From positions 3,107,501-3,171,500 of the forward strand of contig NC_091018.1 in assembly GCF_041296385.1 (NCBI RefSeq): a stretch of DNA of 64,000 bases, in the 5' to 3' direction. Below the pieces are notes generated by a model. It ran no database searches, had not been told where the DNA came from, and saw nothing but the letters and a program-made list of their open reading frames with translations. The translations under genes were made by a program, and so were the position numbers. Position 1 is the stretch's first letter; each line of letters opens with the position of its first letter. Below, piece after piece: positions 24,743 to 37,542 of the stretch. Origin of the DNA: Aphelocoma coerulescens (lineage: Eukaryota > Chordata > Aves > Passeriformes > Corvidae).

Positions 24743-27603
24743 TACTCAATATCATTAGCTGCAGCAATGCTTTCTTCACTATATTCAGTGTAGGCATACG
24801 GAAAAATAGGATTTTCCCTCTCCTAGCCATCATGATTTTAAGGCATAGATTTCTCCTTTCCATTATTTCTGTACTTCTGCCTGCAGATTGGGTATTTCTG
24901 CATATGGAGCTATGCACCCACATTTCAAGTCCTATCCTGCAAGTTCAGTTGCAAAAAGACAAACTCAAGTGATATCTTCATTTCTTCTTTTAACGACAAC
25001 AAAATGTTTTGGTTTGCAGGTAGAGAGATGAGGTTTGCAGTGTAACTTTAAATTCCCAAAGCAATTCTCTCTGTGAAGAAGCCAAGAGAAGAGAGAAAAC
25101 AATAGGTAGAGAGAAGAATAGAGAGAAAACAATGTGCTTGTGGGGTTATTCCCCTCGGTGCAGAGATGTGCACGGCCAGTGAGCCTCTGCTGCAGAAAGC
25201 CTGGAAGCTCCTGATCAACAGTTCATCAACAAAATGCTCTGAGTATCAAGTATCACCTACAGTGGCCTTTATGCAGGAATCTCAGAGTTCACAAACCCCT
25301 CCGTTCTCAGCCCTACCTCAGAGGTGGGCTTGGCTTTCTGGACAGACACAGGTGAAGTGAAGTGTGCCCAAGGTCACTCAGACCTGATGCGTCAGAAGCA
25401 GAGAGGCTTCTGCTCCATTTCCTGACTGCTGCAAGTATTCAGCTGCTACCAAGAGAATGAATATTTTCAGAGCTCTTCTCTTTTTTTTAGAGAGTGATGT
25501 GAGAGGATTTTTCACAAAGCCCTTTCGTCATGCAATCTGTAAACCAGAATTCATCAGTTTTCTTTGTAACATTTGAGTGTCTTCATCATCCCTTATGTAT
25601 TCCACAGCTGAAGTCAATTAGAACCTTCCACTGACTTCACCCCGTAACTTGACAGGGCTCACAACAAGAATTTTTTTCATATTTATCCTACAAAGGAAGG
25701 ATTAAAGGTTTTTCAATCCCATGCCTTCCAGTAATGCTCCAAATCTTTGAAATGTAAATTCAGTTAATTCTTTATTTCCAGGTTTTTTTCACCTTATTTA
25801 TCAGAGGCATCTAGAGTTAGGCCCTCATTGTACCAGCCAGCCTGTTGTTCCAGCTAGGTGGCAAAATTATCAGTGATTGTGGCACATGTCATGCTACTTG
25901 TACATGTGTGAGGATCTTTCACCTGAGAAGCTGATCTGGATGACCATGAGGCACACTGGACACAGATTTTGGGCTCCATAGTGCCTGGAGCTCTTGATCT
26001 TATGCCTGACATGTCAAATATTTGAAATTAACAGCCAGGGATCTGTTTAAGTGTCAGGAGTCTGTTAAATGTATGATCCAGATACCCAGGTAAATGCTGC
26101 CATAGTAATTTCAGTAGTGCTCAAAGCTGTAAGTTTGGGATATGAGTTCTGACAATTCTACAGTGAAACCAAAAAGGTTCAGTTCCTCGTCTTGGATTGA
26201 ACTTTCTCATTTCTTCCAGGTGCATGCCTGACTCCACATGGCTTTAGGTGAAGAACTCCTCTCTCAGATTTAGGGATAAGACATGATTGGAGTAGGACAG
26301 CTGCTCAGCTGGTGTGAATTAGCACAGCTCTGCGGGAGTCAGCAAACATATGAAGGATTAAGAACAGCTCATGGCCTGGCCTGGCATCATTCTAAATATC
26401 ATTTCTTAACATAAGCCTTAAAAACCTTTCTCTGACACACAGCCAGGGAAAATAGGAGGTAACAGCACAAGCCTGGCAAAACTTGCTGCCCATTAAAAAA
26501 ATATTACCCTAAGGAATGAGCTTTATAAGCTTCCCCAAGCAGCTTGATACATAGCACTGGGGAAGCTGACTCTGAGTGTCAGGTGTGAGTGTTGTGGATA
26601 CTTGCATTTTATGCATTTAGCATTTGTTTGGCAAAAGGAATGGATTTTTTTTTCCCTGCTGAGTTTCATTTTGGCAGCGTTGCAAACTGGTATTGTGTGA
26701 GCATTACTGAGCTGTGGTCTGAGCTCCAGAGGAGCTGCTCAGTACCTGTGAGAAAGCTTTAGACTGCTTGAATTCTTTAAAAGGCCTTGTGCTGACCAGC
26801 ATCTTGTTTTGATATGTCTGGAAGCTTCAGTTCAGGACAGAACATGATTTTTAGGGCATATGAGGCTCAACACTCAAGTCTAAGTTCTTATTTTCCACAT
26901 TCATTCACATTTTAGAAAAACCCAGGAAGGCTGGTAGAGCTCAGTCAGTGACAGGAACATCTCCTGCATGCATCATGCTTTGTTTACAAGGAATCCATTG
27001 AGGCAGAGAGCAAGTGCCTCTCCATTTTTCACATGCAGTGAGTCAAGCTGCTTGTAAATAGCACAGCTCCTCACCAAATGAATCCATGTTCTTGTAAAGT
27101 GTAGGCTTATCGCTTTTCTAAGTGCTTTTTATTTAAACTACCTTGTATATATTTGTGTATTTCTGAAATGTCATCGTGGAGGCTTCTCAGCATTAACTGA
27201 TTTACAGAGATACAGAAAGGAAATGCACATTGCAACAGTCAAGAGTTATTTGTTGTTTGGACAGGTTCAGCACATGATAAAAATATAACTTCTGGTGCTT
27301 CTGCTGAGTTCCAAGATTAGGCAATTAAAGATGTAGAATAAATAATGGCCATTATGTTTAATCTAATGCTTGCACTATGATCTATTAGGAAAAATATTAA
27401 GATGCTTTGGAATGAAGAAAGGTCAATTTTTATGATTCAGATTTCAGTAACACCAGAATTTTACAACAAAATCTCAGTTGTGGTGCATCTGTAGATCAGC
27501 CTCCTTCTTCTGATGTGCTTGGTGTAACTCTCTGAATGCAAAGTCCATAGAAATCCACACTTTAAATAAATTTCATTTATTCTAACTCTTGTTTCTAGCA
27601 GCT
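24743..27603. other. Unique non-coding stretch with a small local duplication
   Basis: No gene is recognised. At 25091-25103 and 25121-25133 the 13-mer GAGAGAAAACAAT occurs twice, 30 bases apart, inside a purine-rich segment, which suggests a small tandem duplication. The rest is unique DNA with short uninformative open frames. Confidence 0.55.
25088..25133 (+). repeat. 30-base-spaced direct repeat, purine-rich
   Basis: Two identical copies of GAGAGAAAACAAT begin at 25091 and 25121, with similar AGAGAAG-type sequence between them. The simplest reading is a local slippage duplication. Confidence 0.65.
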
Positions 27604-27839
27604 TGGATTGGATCTTCTTGGCAGGGTCTTGGTAGTGGGGTAATTTCCATGGGAGGCTTGCTGGGAGCTTCCCCCACATCCCACAGAGCCAATGCCAGCC
27701 CAGTCTGTTTTACCCATAACCATAACTGATGACTGATCTCTCACCCATGAGCTTTTTGTTTTATTTTCTGTCCCCTGTCCAGCTGAGGGCAGTGACAGAG
27801 TGGTTTTGGTGTGCACCCAGCCAGGGTCAACCCACCACA
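27604..27839. mobile_element. Degenerate, internally deleted endogenous retroviral LTR
   Basis: Read from 27839 leftwards on the minus strand it begins TGTGGTGGGTTGACCCTGGC. It then passes GCTGGACAGGGGACAG and a GTAAAACAGACTGGGC-like block, and later CTGGCATTGGCTCTGTGGG followed by ATGTGGGGGAAGCTCCC, ending CCAATCCA at 27604. I recall this order from a widespread bird LTR family, in which a much longer middle section separates the two parts. Here about the first 140 bases are joined directly to about the last 95, so most of the middle is missing. The flanks CAGCT (left) and GAGCT (right) could be a 5-base target duplication with one mismatch. The family match is from memory and unverified, and the transcriptional direction is uncertain. 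No viral genes are present. Confidence 0.65.
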
Positions 27840-30800
27840 GAGCTGAAATGAAAGCAGGTAAAACGTGGGCTAATGATGCATTCATCACATGAGTTCATTT
27901 ATCCAATATTTGAATAGGGCTGCTGTGGAATGAAAACATATATAATGTAAAGGCACCAGAGTATTTCCCTCTACAAGAATATATTCTATTTCTTTTCTGT
28001 GTCTTTTTCATCAGTTCATATTTTATTTAAATCTTGCCTCAATCATCTCTCTCTCTATGAAGTGTTGAACACGTCTAAAATATTTCCATCGTATAAGGAG
28101 TGACCTCTATTTTATGTGGGAGTAAAATCCTTTCCATAATCCAAGTCAGAGGAGAATGTTCCCAGAATGTCTTGCATTTTCTCTTCCTCCTACTTTTAAT
28201 TTAAATTGTGAAAGATCAATTCCTGTTTTATCTGTGCAGCAGGGAAGCAAGTGAAGGGAGCCGTTTCCTTTTTAGTGTCAGTTTTCCTCAGCTCGTTTGG
28301 GTTCGGTCGCTAATATGTAATTTGCTCTCTCTGACGATGTAATTGATGATTACAGTGTCTGCCTCCCTTACTTTGTTGGAGGATCAGAGTTCTCTACTTC
28401 AAAAAGACACACATGAGGATCAGGTGCTGTTATATTCACTATTTAGTAAAACCAGGCTCTTTTAATAACAGAATAACTTTGTTCTTCTGACTTCAGCAGT
28501 TTGGAAAACAACTTGCATTTAGTCTGTCCAGAGGGCGACACACTGGCTTCTAGTTCCAGTAATATCATTGATTTGAATTCCATTGTGGAAATAGGACAGT
28601 AATTTTTCATCAGAATCTATCTGAAAATTATTTATGACAGGAAATTGCTCTTGAGTTATTTAAAAATTAGACACATTTGTGTTCAATTTGGTATTTTTAT
28701 TTGCATGTATGAAAGGAGAGGCGAAGGCAATGTTGAGTGTAAGTGTCCCTGATCACCAGCCTTTTTTCTTTGAAATGATCTGGTTAGAAAGGGGTTATTT
28801 TTATTCTTAATTTATCTGCTGGACATAGTACTAATGACTTAAGAGGGGTCTATGCAATTTTTCTGAGATATAAAGAGGGGCTTGGCATTTAAAGTGTTCT
28901 GAGGCCAGATAATCATCTGGTGTAAATTGATATATCTTGATGTATATTAGACGTGGATCTGACTCATTTTTGCTCTTTGTAATTGGTACTGGCATAGAAA
29001 ACTCCTCGAATTGCAAGACTAATTTAAATAATTGGGGCAGGCATGGGAGATCTGATGGCAGGGGGCTTCAGCAGTATATCAGGTGTGTAGCTTCTATTTT
29101 ACTGCAGGAAAAAAAAAAGCCAAGAACTCTCCACTTGATTTAGGAAATAAGAATGCTGCTATTATTTCATAATTAAGTGGAAGTTAGAGCTCACCATGTA
29201 GGTAAATAAGTGAATATTAACCAGTAAGCAGGTTTTCAGGGGAGGGAAGATGCCTTCTACCTTTTCTCTCCACAGTGGAAAAGAAACCTTAGCACTTTTG
29301 GCATGTCTTCTTCCTTTCGTGTTTTAAAACAAAAGGAAGCTTTTGTGCTGTGTACATTTAAATCCAACGTCAAAGACTGTTCTTAGCTTTTCCTTTCAGG
29401 TATTTTGGAGAGCAAAGCTCTGCAGATAATAATGTGATAATTCTTGAAACTAAAGCAGATGATCATCACCAGCGTCAGCTTCTGAGGTTTAGAGATTTTC
29501 TTTGGTTTGCTCTGGCTGTACAGCCCAAGTTGTAACCACAGGATACCTTGGGAAAGTTTGCCTTGGGGGAAGATAAACCGAAATGAGCTGGTGATTAACG
29601 AGGAGGAGTCGTGTGTGGGAGGAACTGGGCTATAAGTTCCGCTCAGTCTAATTCTAGATACTTAATTAAAGTCTTCTGAATTTAAGGCTGAAGTCTTAAA
29701 GATAAACATGTCAGAAAATGAGAGGGTCTTTTCTTTCTCCAAGAGATAATTTTGTGAACTGTTTTGACTGGAAGGAAGCAGTGATTTGGTAAAATTTTAT
29801 TTAGCATAATTTAGATAGGGCTATTGGCTGTCTAGTGTTTCCTCCAGATAGTTTAATGTTCTTATTTATCCGTCAGGCTTTCCTTGCATTTTTAGTAATT
29901 ATGTGATTGCCATTTGGAAGCAAGAACTAGGTAAATAATATTTGGTGATCTGTCTTGTTTAACATTTCTCAGGAAATTTTAATAAAGATTTCAGGTCTGC
30001 TTCTCAAAGTGCAGGTCCATATGATTCCACCATATGTGAATTCCCTGTGGTCTCAGTTTATGTGCATGAACTGTTACTCTTTTCTGACTTCTCTTCCTAA
30101 ATCTGTCCCAGAAACTTGACTTGGCACAGCCCAGGGCTTCAGAGTATATTTTGGTGGGTTGTGTCCACACTTGGATAAATACACTTTAAAGATATATTTA
30201 CATGAATTTTAAGACATGTTCTAAGTAATAATGTAGTCTTTGAAAGAACTTGCAATCAAGTTTTCCTTCCTATCCCCAGTTCCTATCAGTAACACTTGAC
30301 AAAAATGTGACTTTCTATAACAGACACCAGTTCACAATTTCTTAATGTCATCTAGAGCATAATTTGACGATGAAAATTCTGTATTGAGATGAAAGATATT
30401 AACCTGCTTTCAGCATGCAGTCCCAGAAATTGAACAGGGAATATGTTCCTTTGAAAACTCTATGCACATGACACAGAAATGGATCCAAAACTCGGTGGAC
30501 AGGATCAAGCAGACAAAGTTTCTTACTCCTTGTCATTTCAAACATTTTTTCATTAGTAACTGATGGTGTCATTTGAAAAGTCACTGAAAGCTGAGGCCGG
30601 TAGCAGCTATACCATTTAACAGCCCAGAAAACAGAACTAAAGGGACGCTTTTATGATGTTATTACATATGTCTACACCCCTATGCAGTGGTTCTGCTCCT
30701 CATTAACCAAATTCTCTGACCCTTGTGGCATTTGCAGTGGAAGGTGACAGATAAAAGACCATCCAGGAGCTCTGTTCTGGTTGTAGCAGGGTGAGTTCCC

Positions 30801-33397
30801 TCTGTTCAATAAAGATACCGTGTGTTCCTTGAAGAAAGGTGACATGTACCTAGGCTGCTGACACCAAAAGAAGGCCCTTATCTGACAGGACCTGTCTGGC
30901 AAAAATTCACTGCAGATACAACAGGACCTGTCTGGCAAAAACTCACCTTCTCCTTTTGCAAAATCTACTGATGAATTCACCTCCTCCTGGAAAGCGTCCT
31001 GCACCAGAAACTGGACATCTTTTAACGTTATTTTGAATAGACAAAGGGATTAAAAAATAAGTAGAACAGTACAAAAATAAAGCTGCCAGGAGTAGAGAGA
31101 TCTTTCCTGTATTTTTACCCTACCAGAAAAAGACAGTGATTAATCTGCCTTTCCAGCTTTTCCCAGATGCCCAGTGCATGCAGGAATATGATGAGATGCT
31201 AATGAGTTTACAGCTTTTGGGAAACAAAGTGAAAGTGTTTCTAGATGCCAGGAACATCTATCATTTGCAGTCTACCAGAAAACGGTGGAATTGCCCCATC
31301 CCATGTGCAGTGCTAATTTCCTGTAGGTTTCCTGGAGAGAGGAGCTATCATTAGACAACACAGAGTTTCTGCAATTAGGTGGTTAAGCAATGTTTCTTCT
31401 TTAAAGTAGCATAAAAATGACATGTTCAGGCACAGAACATTGGATTTTCTCCTAAGTGGCTCTTCTAGGGAATAGTATTTGTCCTAGAACATAAAGGTCA
31501 ATGATAATTGAAGAATGTCAATAACGGCCAGAGTCACTACAAAAAAATCATATAAATCTGTTAGATAATTTTATGTTCTTTTTCAGTAATATCACAGGAG
31601 GTGATAGTCCCACAAGTCAAATTCTGTAAGTAGGAAAGCCCTCAACCTATCCTTCAAATGCTTGGCTTGTAGAAGGAAATATCTTAAATTACTGCATTTA
31701 TCCTGGAGCACATTTCTTTTTCATTGGTGTTTCTGATGGGTAGAGTCAGGTGTCAATGAAAAACCTCTCCCAGTGTATTTGTTTGTGAACTGGGAAACTG
31801 TATAAATGAACAAGGTGTTGAACTGTGGCTTTAGGAATGTGTAATTTTGATAGACATAAACTTTGTCTGCTAACCTGCATTATCTATAACTGCTCCCTGG
31901 GTAGGGGTGTGATGGGAAGAATGAAAACGTGAAGGATGCAAAAGAATAAGGGTTTTTTCCTTGCTTGTACTGGAAAGCCTTAACACTTGTCTTGAAAAAA
32001 GAACCATGGAAGCCCAGATCCATTTTCAGTCTGCAAAGTGTGTCTTCCATGTGCAAAATCATGAGGAAAACATGGGTTTTGTCCTGTTTCTCCTGCTGGA
32101 AGTCTGTTCTCTTCTGCCCTGGCAGCATCTGTCATGCTTTAAAGCACTGAATCTAAAATACAGACATGATTATGAACACAGGAGTATTGGAATGCACACT
32201 TCTGGTATTAAAGCTTTAGTGAACTTGTTAAAAATGAATGAGATTATTTCAGAGTTCCTCCTAATAAAAGCTTCATTGATAATATAATTTTCAATATCTC
32301 AATTTTAAATACAGCAATTAATTACTCATAATTTGTTGTGTTATATGACTTTCCTCTACAATCTAGTTTTCTTTCTTTCCTGTTTCTTGGAGATGATGAA
32401 CTTATTTATACACCCTTTTAAAAAGTAAACAAAAGAAGTCCTTTTTCCATGAGAATAAATTTTCCAGGATTAGAGCAGGCTAGAGTAGGATTCTGTGCCA
32501 TTGGAGAAGAAGGCAGAAGTGGTAGGAGAACAGAATAAAATCAAGTTTTCAGGTATTTTTCCTCAATTCAGGAAGACATCGGCCTTGTTTTGGTTTAGTA
32601 TGGGAAGACAAATGCAGAGACAGCATTTGTTTTCTTTTTTTCATACATATTTGCATGTTTGTACTCATTTCTACATCACGTGTGTGCAAATTTATACCTG
32701 TCAGTCCTCTGTGTTGATGCCTGATGCATCTTCAGCTTATCAATGTTTTTTGATAATTGCATTCACAAACAAAATGCTGTCTTGTGTCCAATTTTCTTCT
32801 CTGTTCTGCTTCTCAGAAAGTAACACACAAATACATTGATTGACATTTTTATTCATTCTGGGAGGGATGAATACATTCAGAAACACCCAGGTACAAGCTG
32901 CTCGTACAGTTTGTGTTCTGCTTTCCAAGAAGCTGTTTGCCAAATCTAAATAAGAAGTGTTTTCAAATACTGTGGAGATTTGGCTCTACTGATTCCTGGC
33001 TGTGGTGTTATTTCCCTGAAGAACCTTGGGAATGTCACGATGCTGGTAGTGTTTGTTGCACCTGGCACATTCCTGAGGGCACATTACCAATTAGTTTTCC
33101 TTTTTTCCTTTTGCAGTCATATTAAAGGACAGCACAGCAGAGGGGCCAATGAATTAGCAGAGGATTCAGACATTTTACTTGTGTTTTGGCTTTTTTCTTA
33201 AAAACCCAGTTATCACTTCAGGTAAGATAAGAGAGGAGCTCCAGAATAGCTCAGCTGTTTCTTTATTTTTGAGCTGTGCTGCTGAGGCTATGCAGGATTT
33301 AATGCTGGGGTGTCCACAAAGTGTTTCAGTGATAAGTGTCCATGTAGCTGTTTTGTGTCAGAAGACGTTGGGGTTTAGGGGTGATTGTGGGGCTGCT
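27840..33397. other. Unique non-coding stretch
   Basis: No gene is recognised. It contains a compact low-repeat block at about 28,255-28,370 and another at 29,470-29,690 that have the look of conserved non-coding DNA, and a 36-base tandem duplication at 30885-30946. Minus-strand open frame 30672-31004 (110 codons) spans that duplication, so the repeat appears in its peptide as two EFLPDRSC copies. I do not recognise it as a protein. Confidence 0.5.
30885..30946. repeat. 36-base-period tandem duplication, two copies
   Basis: The 26-base unit beginning ACAGGACCTGTCTGGCAAAA occurs at 30885-30910 and 30921-30946 with a single mismatch (T versus C). The period is 36 bases, a multiple of three, so the minus-strand frame stays open through both copies. 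The near-identity suggests a fairly recent local duplication. Confidence 0.85.
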
Positions 33398-33468
33398 GGG
33401 TTGATGGTTGGACTAGATGAGCTCAAAGGTCTCTTCCAAGCTTGATGATTCTGTGATTTTATGATTAT
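33398..33468 (+). mobile_element. CR1 retrotransposon 3'-terminal fragment, variant type
   Basis: The plus strand reads GGTTGGACTAGATGAGCTCA, then AAGGTCTCTTCCAAGC and GATTCTGTGATTTTATGATT. This is the 3' end of a CR1 subfamily using GGTCTCTTCC rather than GGTCCCTTCC. The 3' terminus is near 33468. The element is short and non-coding, and its left edge is approximate. Confidence 0.85.
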
Positions 33469-34373
33469 GAGACCAACTCAGGCTTGTTTTTCTACAACTG
33501 ACACACTTTAGTCTGGAATTCCTGGGACAAAAATGTGCCTAAATGGGGCATGGCATAATCATGTGTCTGTTCTGCACACACCGAGGGATTCTGGCGCTGG
33601 TGCACGTGTTGTCCTTTCTGCAGAAGTGGAAATGAGCTGAACACCTTCTTGGGAGTGTGGGACTCCCTCCCTGTGCCCAGACAGGCAGAGGAGGGCCTTG
33701 GTGACGTGTTCAACACTTGGGTCAGTGCTGCTGTCTTGGCTTCATGCCAGTTCAGACACCTACACCAGGCTGTGCTTTGTGATGCTGAAGGAGATCTTAG
33801 GAGAGAGTTCTTTGCCCATCAGTGAGATCCAATGATAAAAGAAGTGGTATTAAGGAAATTTTTAAATTTATCTGTACACAGGCAGCAAATACATGCAGGG
33901 CTTGCATAGATATAAAAGTTTAGGTAAATGTGGAGGGATTCATCAGCATGCCAGACAGCCAGAAACCTGTGAAAACTGTGGAAATTTTGTACTTGTGGTA
34001 GCTTTATTTAGTCTAATAATTCAAGTTCCAATAACAAGCAGTTAATTAATGTATTTTCATTCAGGTGTGCCATAAGATTTCTCTGCTAGTTTGTAACTAT
34101 TAAACAAAATGCTTAGGTACAGATCTGACCTTCTCCATATTTTTTTTTTTAATTTTTTTTGGTCCAAGTATGTATATTTTTAACATTATCAGGAAGATTA
34201 CTCTGGTTATAATAAAAAATTGAAACTAACAGATTTTTTCTGGCCAGGACTGAAAATAATCTTAGAATTATGCATGTCAGAAGTGTTCAGTATATCAGCT
34301 GTTGTATTAGGCAGGGGATAAGGTGAGAAGAGCATTGAATTAAAACTTTGGAGTCTGTTGGCACATTTTCAAC

Positions 34374-35215
34374 ATGCTTGATGGAAGAAATACAAAAATA
34401 TTCAAGTTGCATAAGTTGGAAGCAAAAATGCTACAAAGGAAAAAGGAAACAAACCCAAATAAACTAAAGGGCTATAAACAAGCAAGAAGCCAACACCCCC
34501 AAACACCCAAAGCAGCAGCAAAGAGAGAATCCCAACAGATAAGAGCTGCAAGAATTCAGTCATCTTCAGTTTTGCTGTTCACACAAAAACTGGTTTTTGA
34601 AGTTCTCCATCAGTAGGTATTTGTCAAAAGTCAGCACAAGAAAGTCTTTTTTTCCTACTTAGTTTTGAGTTTGAAATTCAATAGACTCAAAAGGTCTAAA
34701 GTAATCAAAGGTACCAGAAATGACAAAAAAAGAGATTCATTGTGAAAGTTCTTGCATTACTCTCACAGCTACAGTGGCAGTGAAACTATCACGGAATATA
34801 ATCCAAAGAAAGCTGTGCTGGACCAGTTCATTTTGGCAGCTCCATCTGGAATGATTCCAGAGCAGCTCATCTTTTATTCAAAGAAAATTTGAAAAGGGAT
34901 TTGGCTTGGCATAATGTCTCATCTATAGAACAATGAAAGCAAAAAAGTAAATAAAAATAAATGCAACAATAAAGGCATGTCAAAACACTAAGCCACACTA
35001 AAAAAAGAAAACCCCACATAAAATTGACAAACAGAAATGAAGATGAAATAATAGAAAAAATAATGAAAAAAACCAGTAGAATGCGTGAAATAAAAGCAAG
35101 TAGGAAATTACATGTCAGGAGAAGGAGCAATAGAAAATAGGAGACAGAAGGAACCATGTGGGGAGAGCAAATAAAGTATAAAAATATTGAAAATAAATTT
35201 AAAGGTGAAAAATAT
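34374..35215 (+). other. A-skewed, pyrimidine-poor segment
   Basis: For roughly 800 bases the plus strand is dominated by A, with relatively few T. Many AAAT, GAAAAT, AAACAAA and ACCCAAA motifs occur, particularly at 34,420-34,560 and 34,860-35,210. The minus strand therefore shows a spurious Phe/Leu-rich open frame at 34867-35157 that mimics a membrane protein. I recognise no repeat family or source transcript. Confidence 0.5.
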
Positions 35216-36589
35216 ATTATTTGCTTGGGGTTGTTTTCCTTGAAAGAATTTTAAACACTGAATTAACTATTGTTTGAGGTCTAAATGGAAGTTGTTTTGG
35301 TTTATCCAGTAAAGTGCTGATTATTTTTGCCTAGAAAGTAAGGAAAATACAAAAATAATTCTGTCACTTTGTAGCTTTTGCAATTAAGACTATGGTTAAA
35401 ATATCCAGTGAAGGCTAATTTTAACAAAGTGTGTGCTTTTGAAATAATGGAAATTAAACATTAAAACCAGAGAGGCATATTATTTATGATTCTTTTATCA
35501 TACTGCAAACCAGTAGTCTCTCATGTTGTTTTTTAAAAAAATGTAAATGAGGTGAAAATTAATGAATGGAATAACAAATGAGCAAAATAAGAGCATCATA
35601 AATGTGAAATTTTGTCATATGGATTCCAGACTTTTAACCTCTGTGTTCTGCTATTTAATCACTCTCTGTGGTGCCTCATTTCCCATAAAGTGAAGGCATC
35701 ACTGACTGCAGCAGCAAATGGAGCTGAGCACGGAGCAGGGACTCTTTTCTTTAGGTGCCAAGAGGAATCTTGGCCCAGGGAACAAAGCACTGAGCACAGG
35801 TGATTTACTCTTCATCGAGGCTGGGTCTGCAGCTTGCTCCCAGTGTCTGGGCCAGGCTCTGGGTCAGTGGGACACAGTGCAGGGCCACTGAACTGGTACT
35901 GCTGGTTCTAAAAGTGAGCTTGGAGCTGGCTGCTTGGAGCAAAATTTGGGAAATTATGGCTCCTGTGAAGCAGAGAGGTGAGTTTGTTATCATGAGTTTT
36001 TTAGTGCCATGCTATTCTAACCTACATTCTCAACGGGTGTATTCCAAGTGACTGAAACAGAGTGTTCCAGTGCCAGCTCGTTTGGAAAGGCTGGCGCTGG
36101 TCTCTGCAAACACCTGCTCTTGTAGGGGTCCAACAGGGATAACATTTTTGTCAGAACTCTGAGCTCGTTTAGACTCGTAGGGGAAGTCTCAGTAGTAATA
36201 AAGAGTTGCCCAAACCATGGAAACTTATCCTGGAATGGAAGTTCATAAAGCACTTGTTTAGAGCTTGAAACGAAAGCCTTATTTTCCTTTTCATACTGAA
36301 CCTGCTTTTTGAATACTGACAGCCATAAATAATTTTCATCCAAAGGCAGTCACTAAAGGATAAGTCTCAAACTTTAGGGCAGAAACATATGAAGGATTTA
36401 TGGAGCCAGATAGAGATACATAAGTGTAAGAGACTTGCAGTCTGTCAAATCACCTGAGATTTGTACTTTGGACTCCACTGAATTAAAGTAAAACTCAGAA
36501 AGCTGCTGAAACCATATTCTGATCTCTTTGATCCCTCCCCACTACTCAAATCAGGCTAATGGTTTGTATTAAGTTCTGCTGAATGTCCA

Positions 36590-37330
36590 ATATAGGCATT
36601 TATAGACAGCACAGACAATGTGAACAATAAACAACTTCATTAATAATTACATAAATATTATTCCCATGTAAGCAGATCCTTCCCCGTCCACGCTCATTCC
36701 GGTTATTGGGAACAACGCAGTGTTCAATTTACTAAACAGAGGATAGCTACTTATTACGGTGGCAACAAGATGCAGACTGCATTAGGATGGCAATTCATCT
36801 TATCTGTTAGAGCTGCTGGGATTCTTCCTTCCTTCTCTCATTTCAAAAGGAATTCATTGTGCTGTGATGTACAGCAGGAGTACGGCTCCCTTTATAAAAT
36901 TATTAAGCTGCTTTACAATTAAAATTGCCATCTTTTGTCCTGTTGCTGCTGTTTATAAGTGAGAAGAAAAGAGGAATGCTAAGTAGGATTATTGTAAAGT
37001 ACATGCTTATTCTCCAGGAGTGTATTTTCCCTTTTCTTATGTAGTACTGATGTTGCTCTAGTGCATATTATTAATCACATATTTTATTTATCTCGGAGCA
37101 GTGGAAGCCCCCAGTTGGCACTGGGAGTCCTGCTGTGCAATTGCTGCACTCACATGTAATAATAAAAGAATAAAAGGGATCCTGCCTACGTCTGTACAGA
37201 AGGTTACAACCAGCACAGCTAAAGGTCTCCTTGCTTCAGGCCTCGTGGGCCAACAGCTTCGTTCACATTTTGTTAACAACATTCTCTCACTGCCACACAG
37301 AGCTATTGCTGCATCCAATTAAATCACGAT
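36590..37330. other. Candidate conserved non-coding (enhancer-like) block
   Basis: The block lacks simple repeats and transposon sequence and is dense in TAAT/ATTA cores (for example CATTAATAATTACATAA near 36,639) alongside motifs such as CCGGTTATTGGGAACAA and CAATTAAATCACGATTAG. This is the texture typical of vertebrate developmental enhancers. No frame reads like a protein. The call rests on texture alone. I cannot measure conservation or link it to a target gene. Confidence 0.3.
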
Positions 37331-37542
37331 TAGTAAATGGCACTGGATTTTGTTTTAAAAAAATACATTAAGGGAATTCTCCAGTCTGATGCTATTGCAG
37401 CCTGGTTTTCACTTGTATCGATTCTTGATGGTATCATAACCCAGTATACAAAGCAGATCTTATTTTTATTGGATTATTATTCATAAGTGGGACTCTATTG
37501 GGTTTACAGTTATACATGGAGCAGTTGGATGCAGTAAGATGG

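Larger units (their letters stand above)
33469..37542. other. Non-coding stretch with A-skewed segment and a candidate conserved block
   Basis: No gene is recognised. Three segments stand out. Positions 34,374-35,215 are strongly A-rich on the plus strand. Positions 35,640-35,990 are GC-richer, with exon-like ends (TTTCTTTAG near 35754, AGAG|GTGAGT at 35977/35978) but stop codons in the frames I checked. Positions 36,590-37,330 are compact, repeat-free, homeodomain-site-like DNA. The first and third are listed separately. Confidence 0.5.

Noticed and set aside
34867..35157. Minus-strand frame mimicking a multi-pass membrane protein
   Set aside because: It is an artefact of the A-skewed plus strand, which gives Phe/Leu codons on the minus strand.
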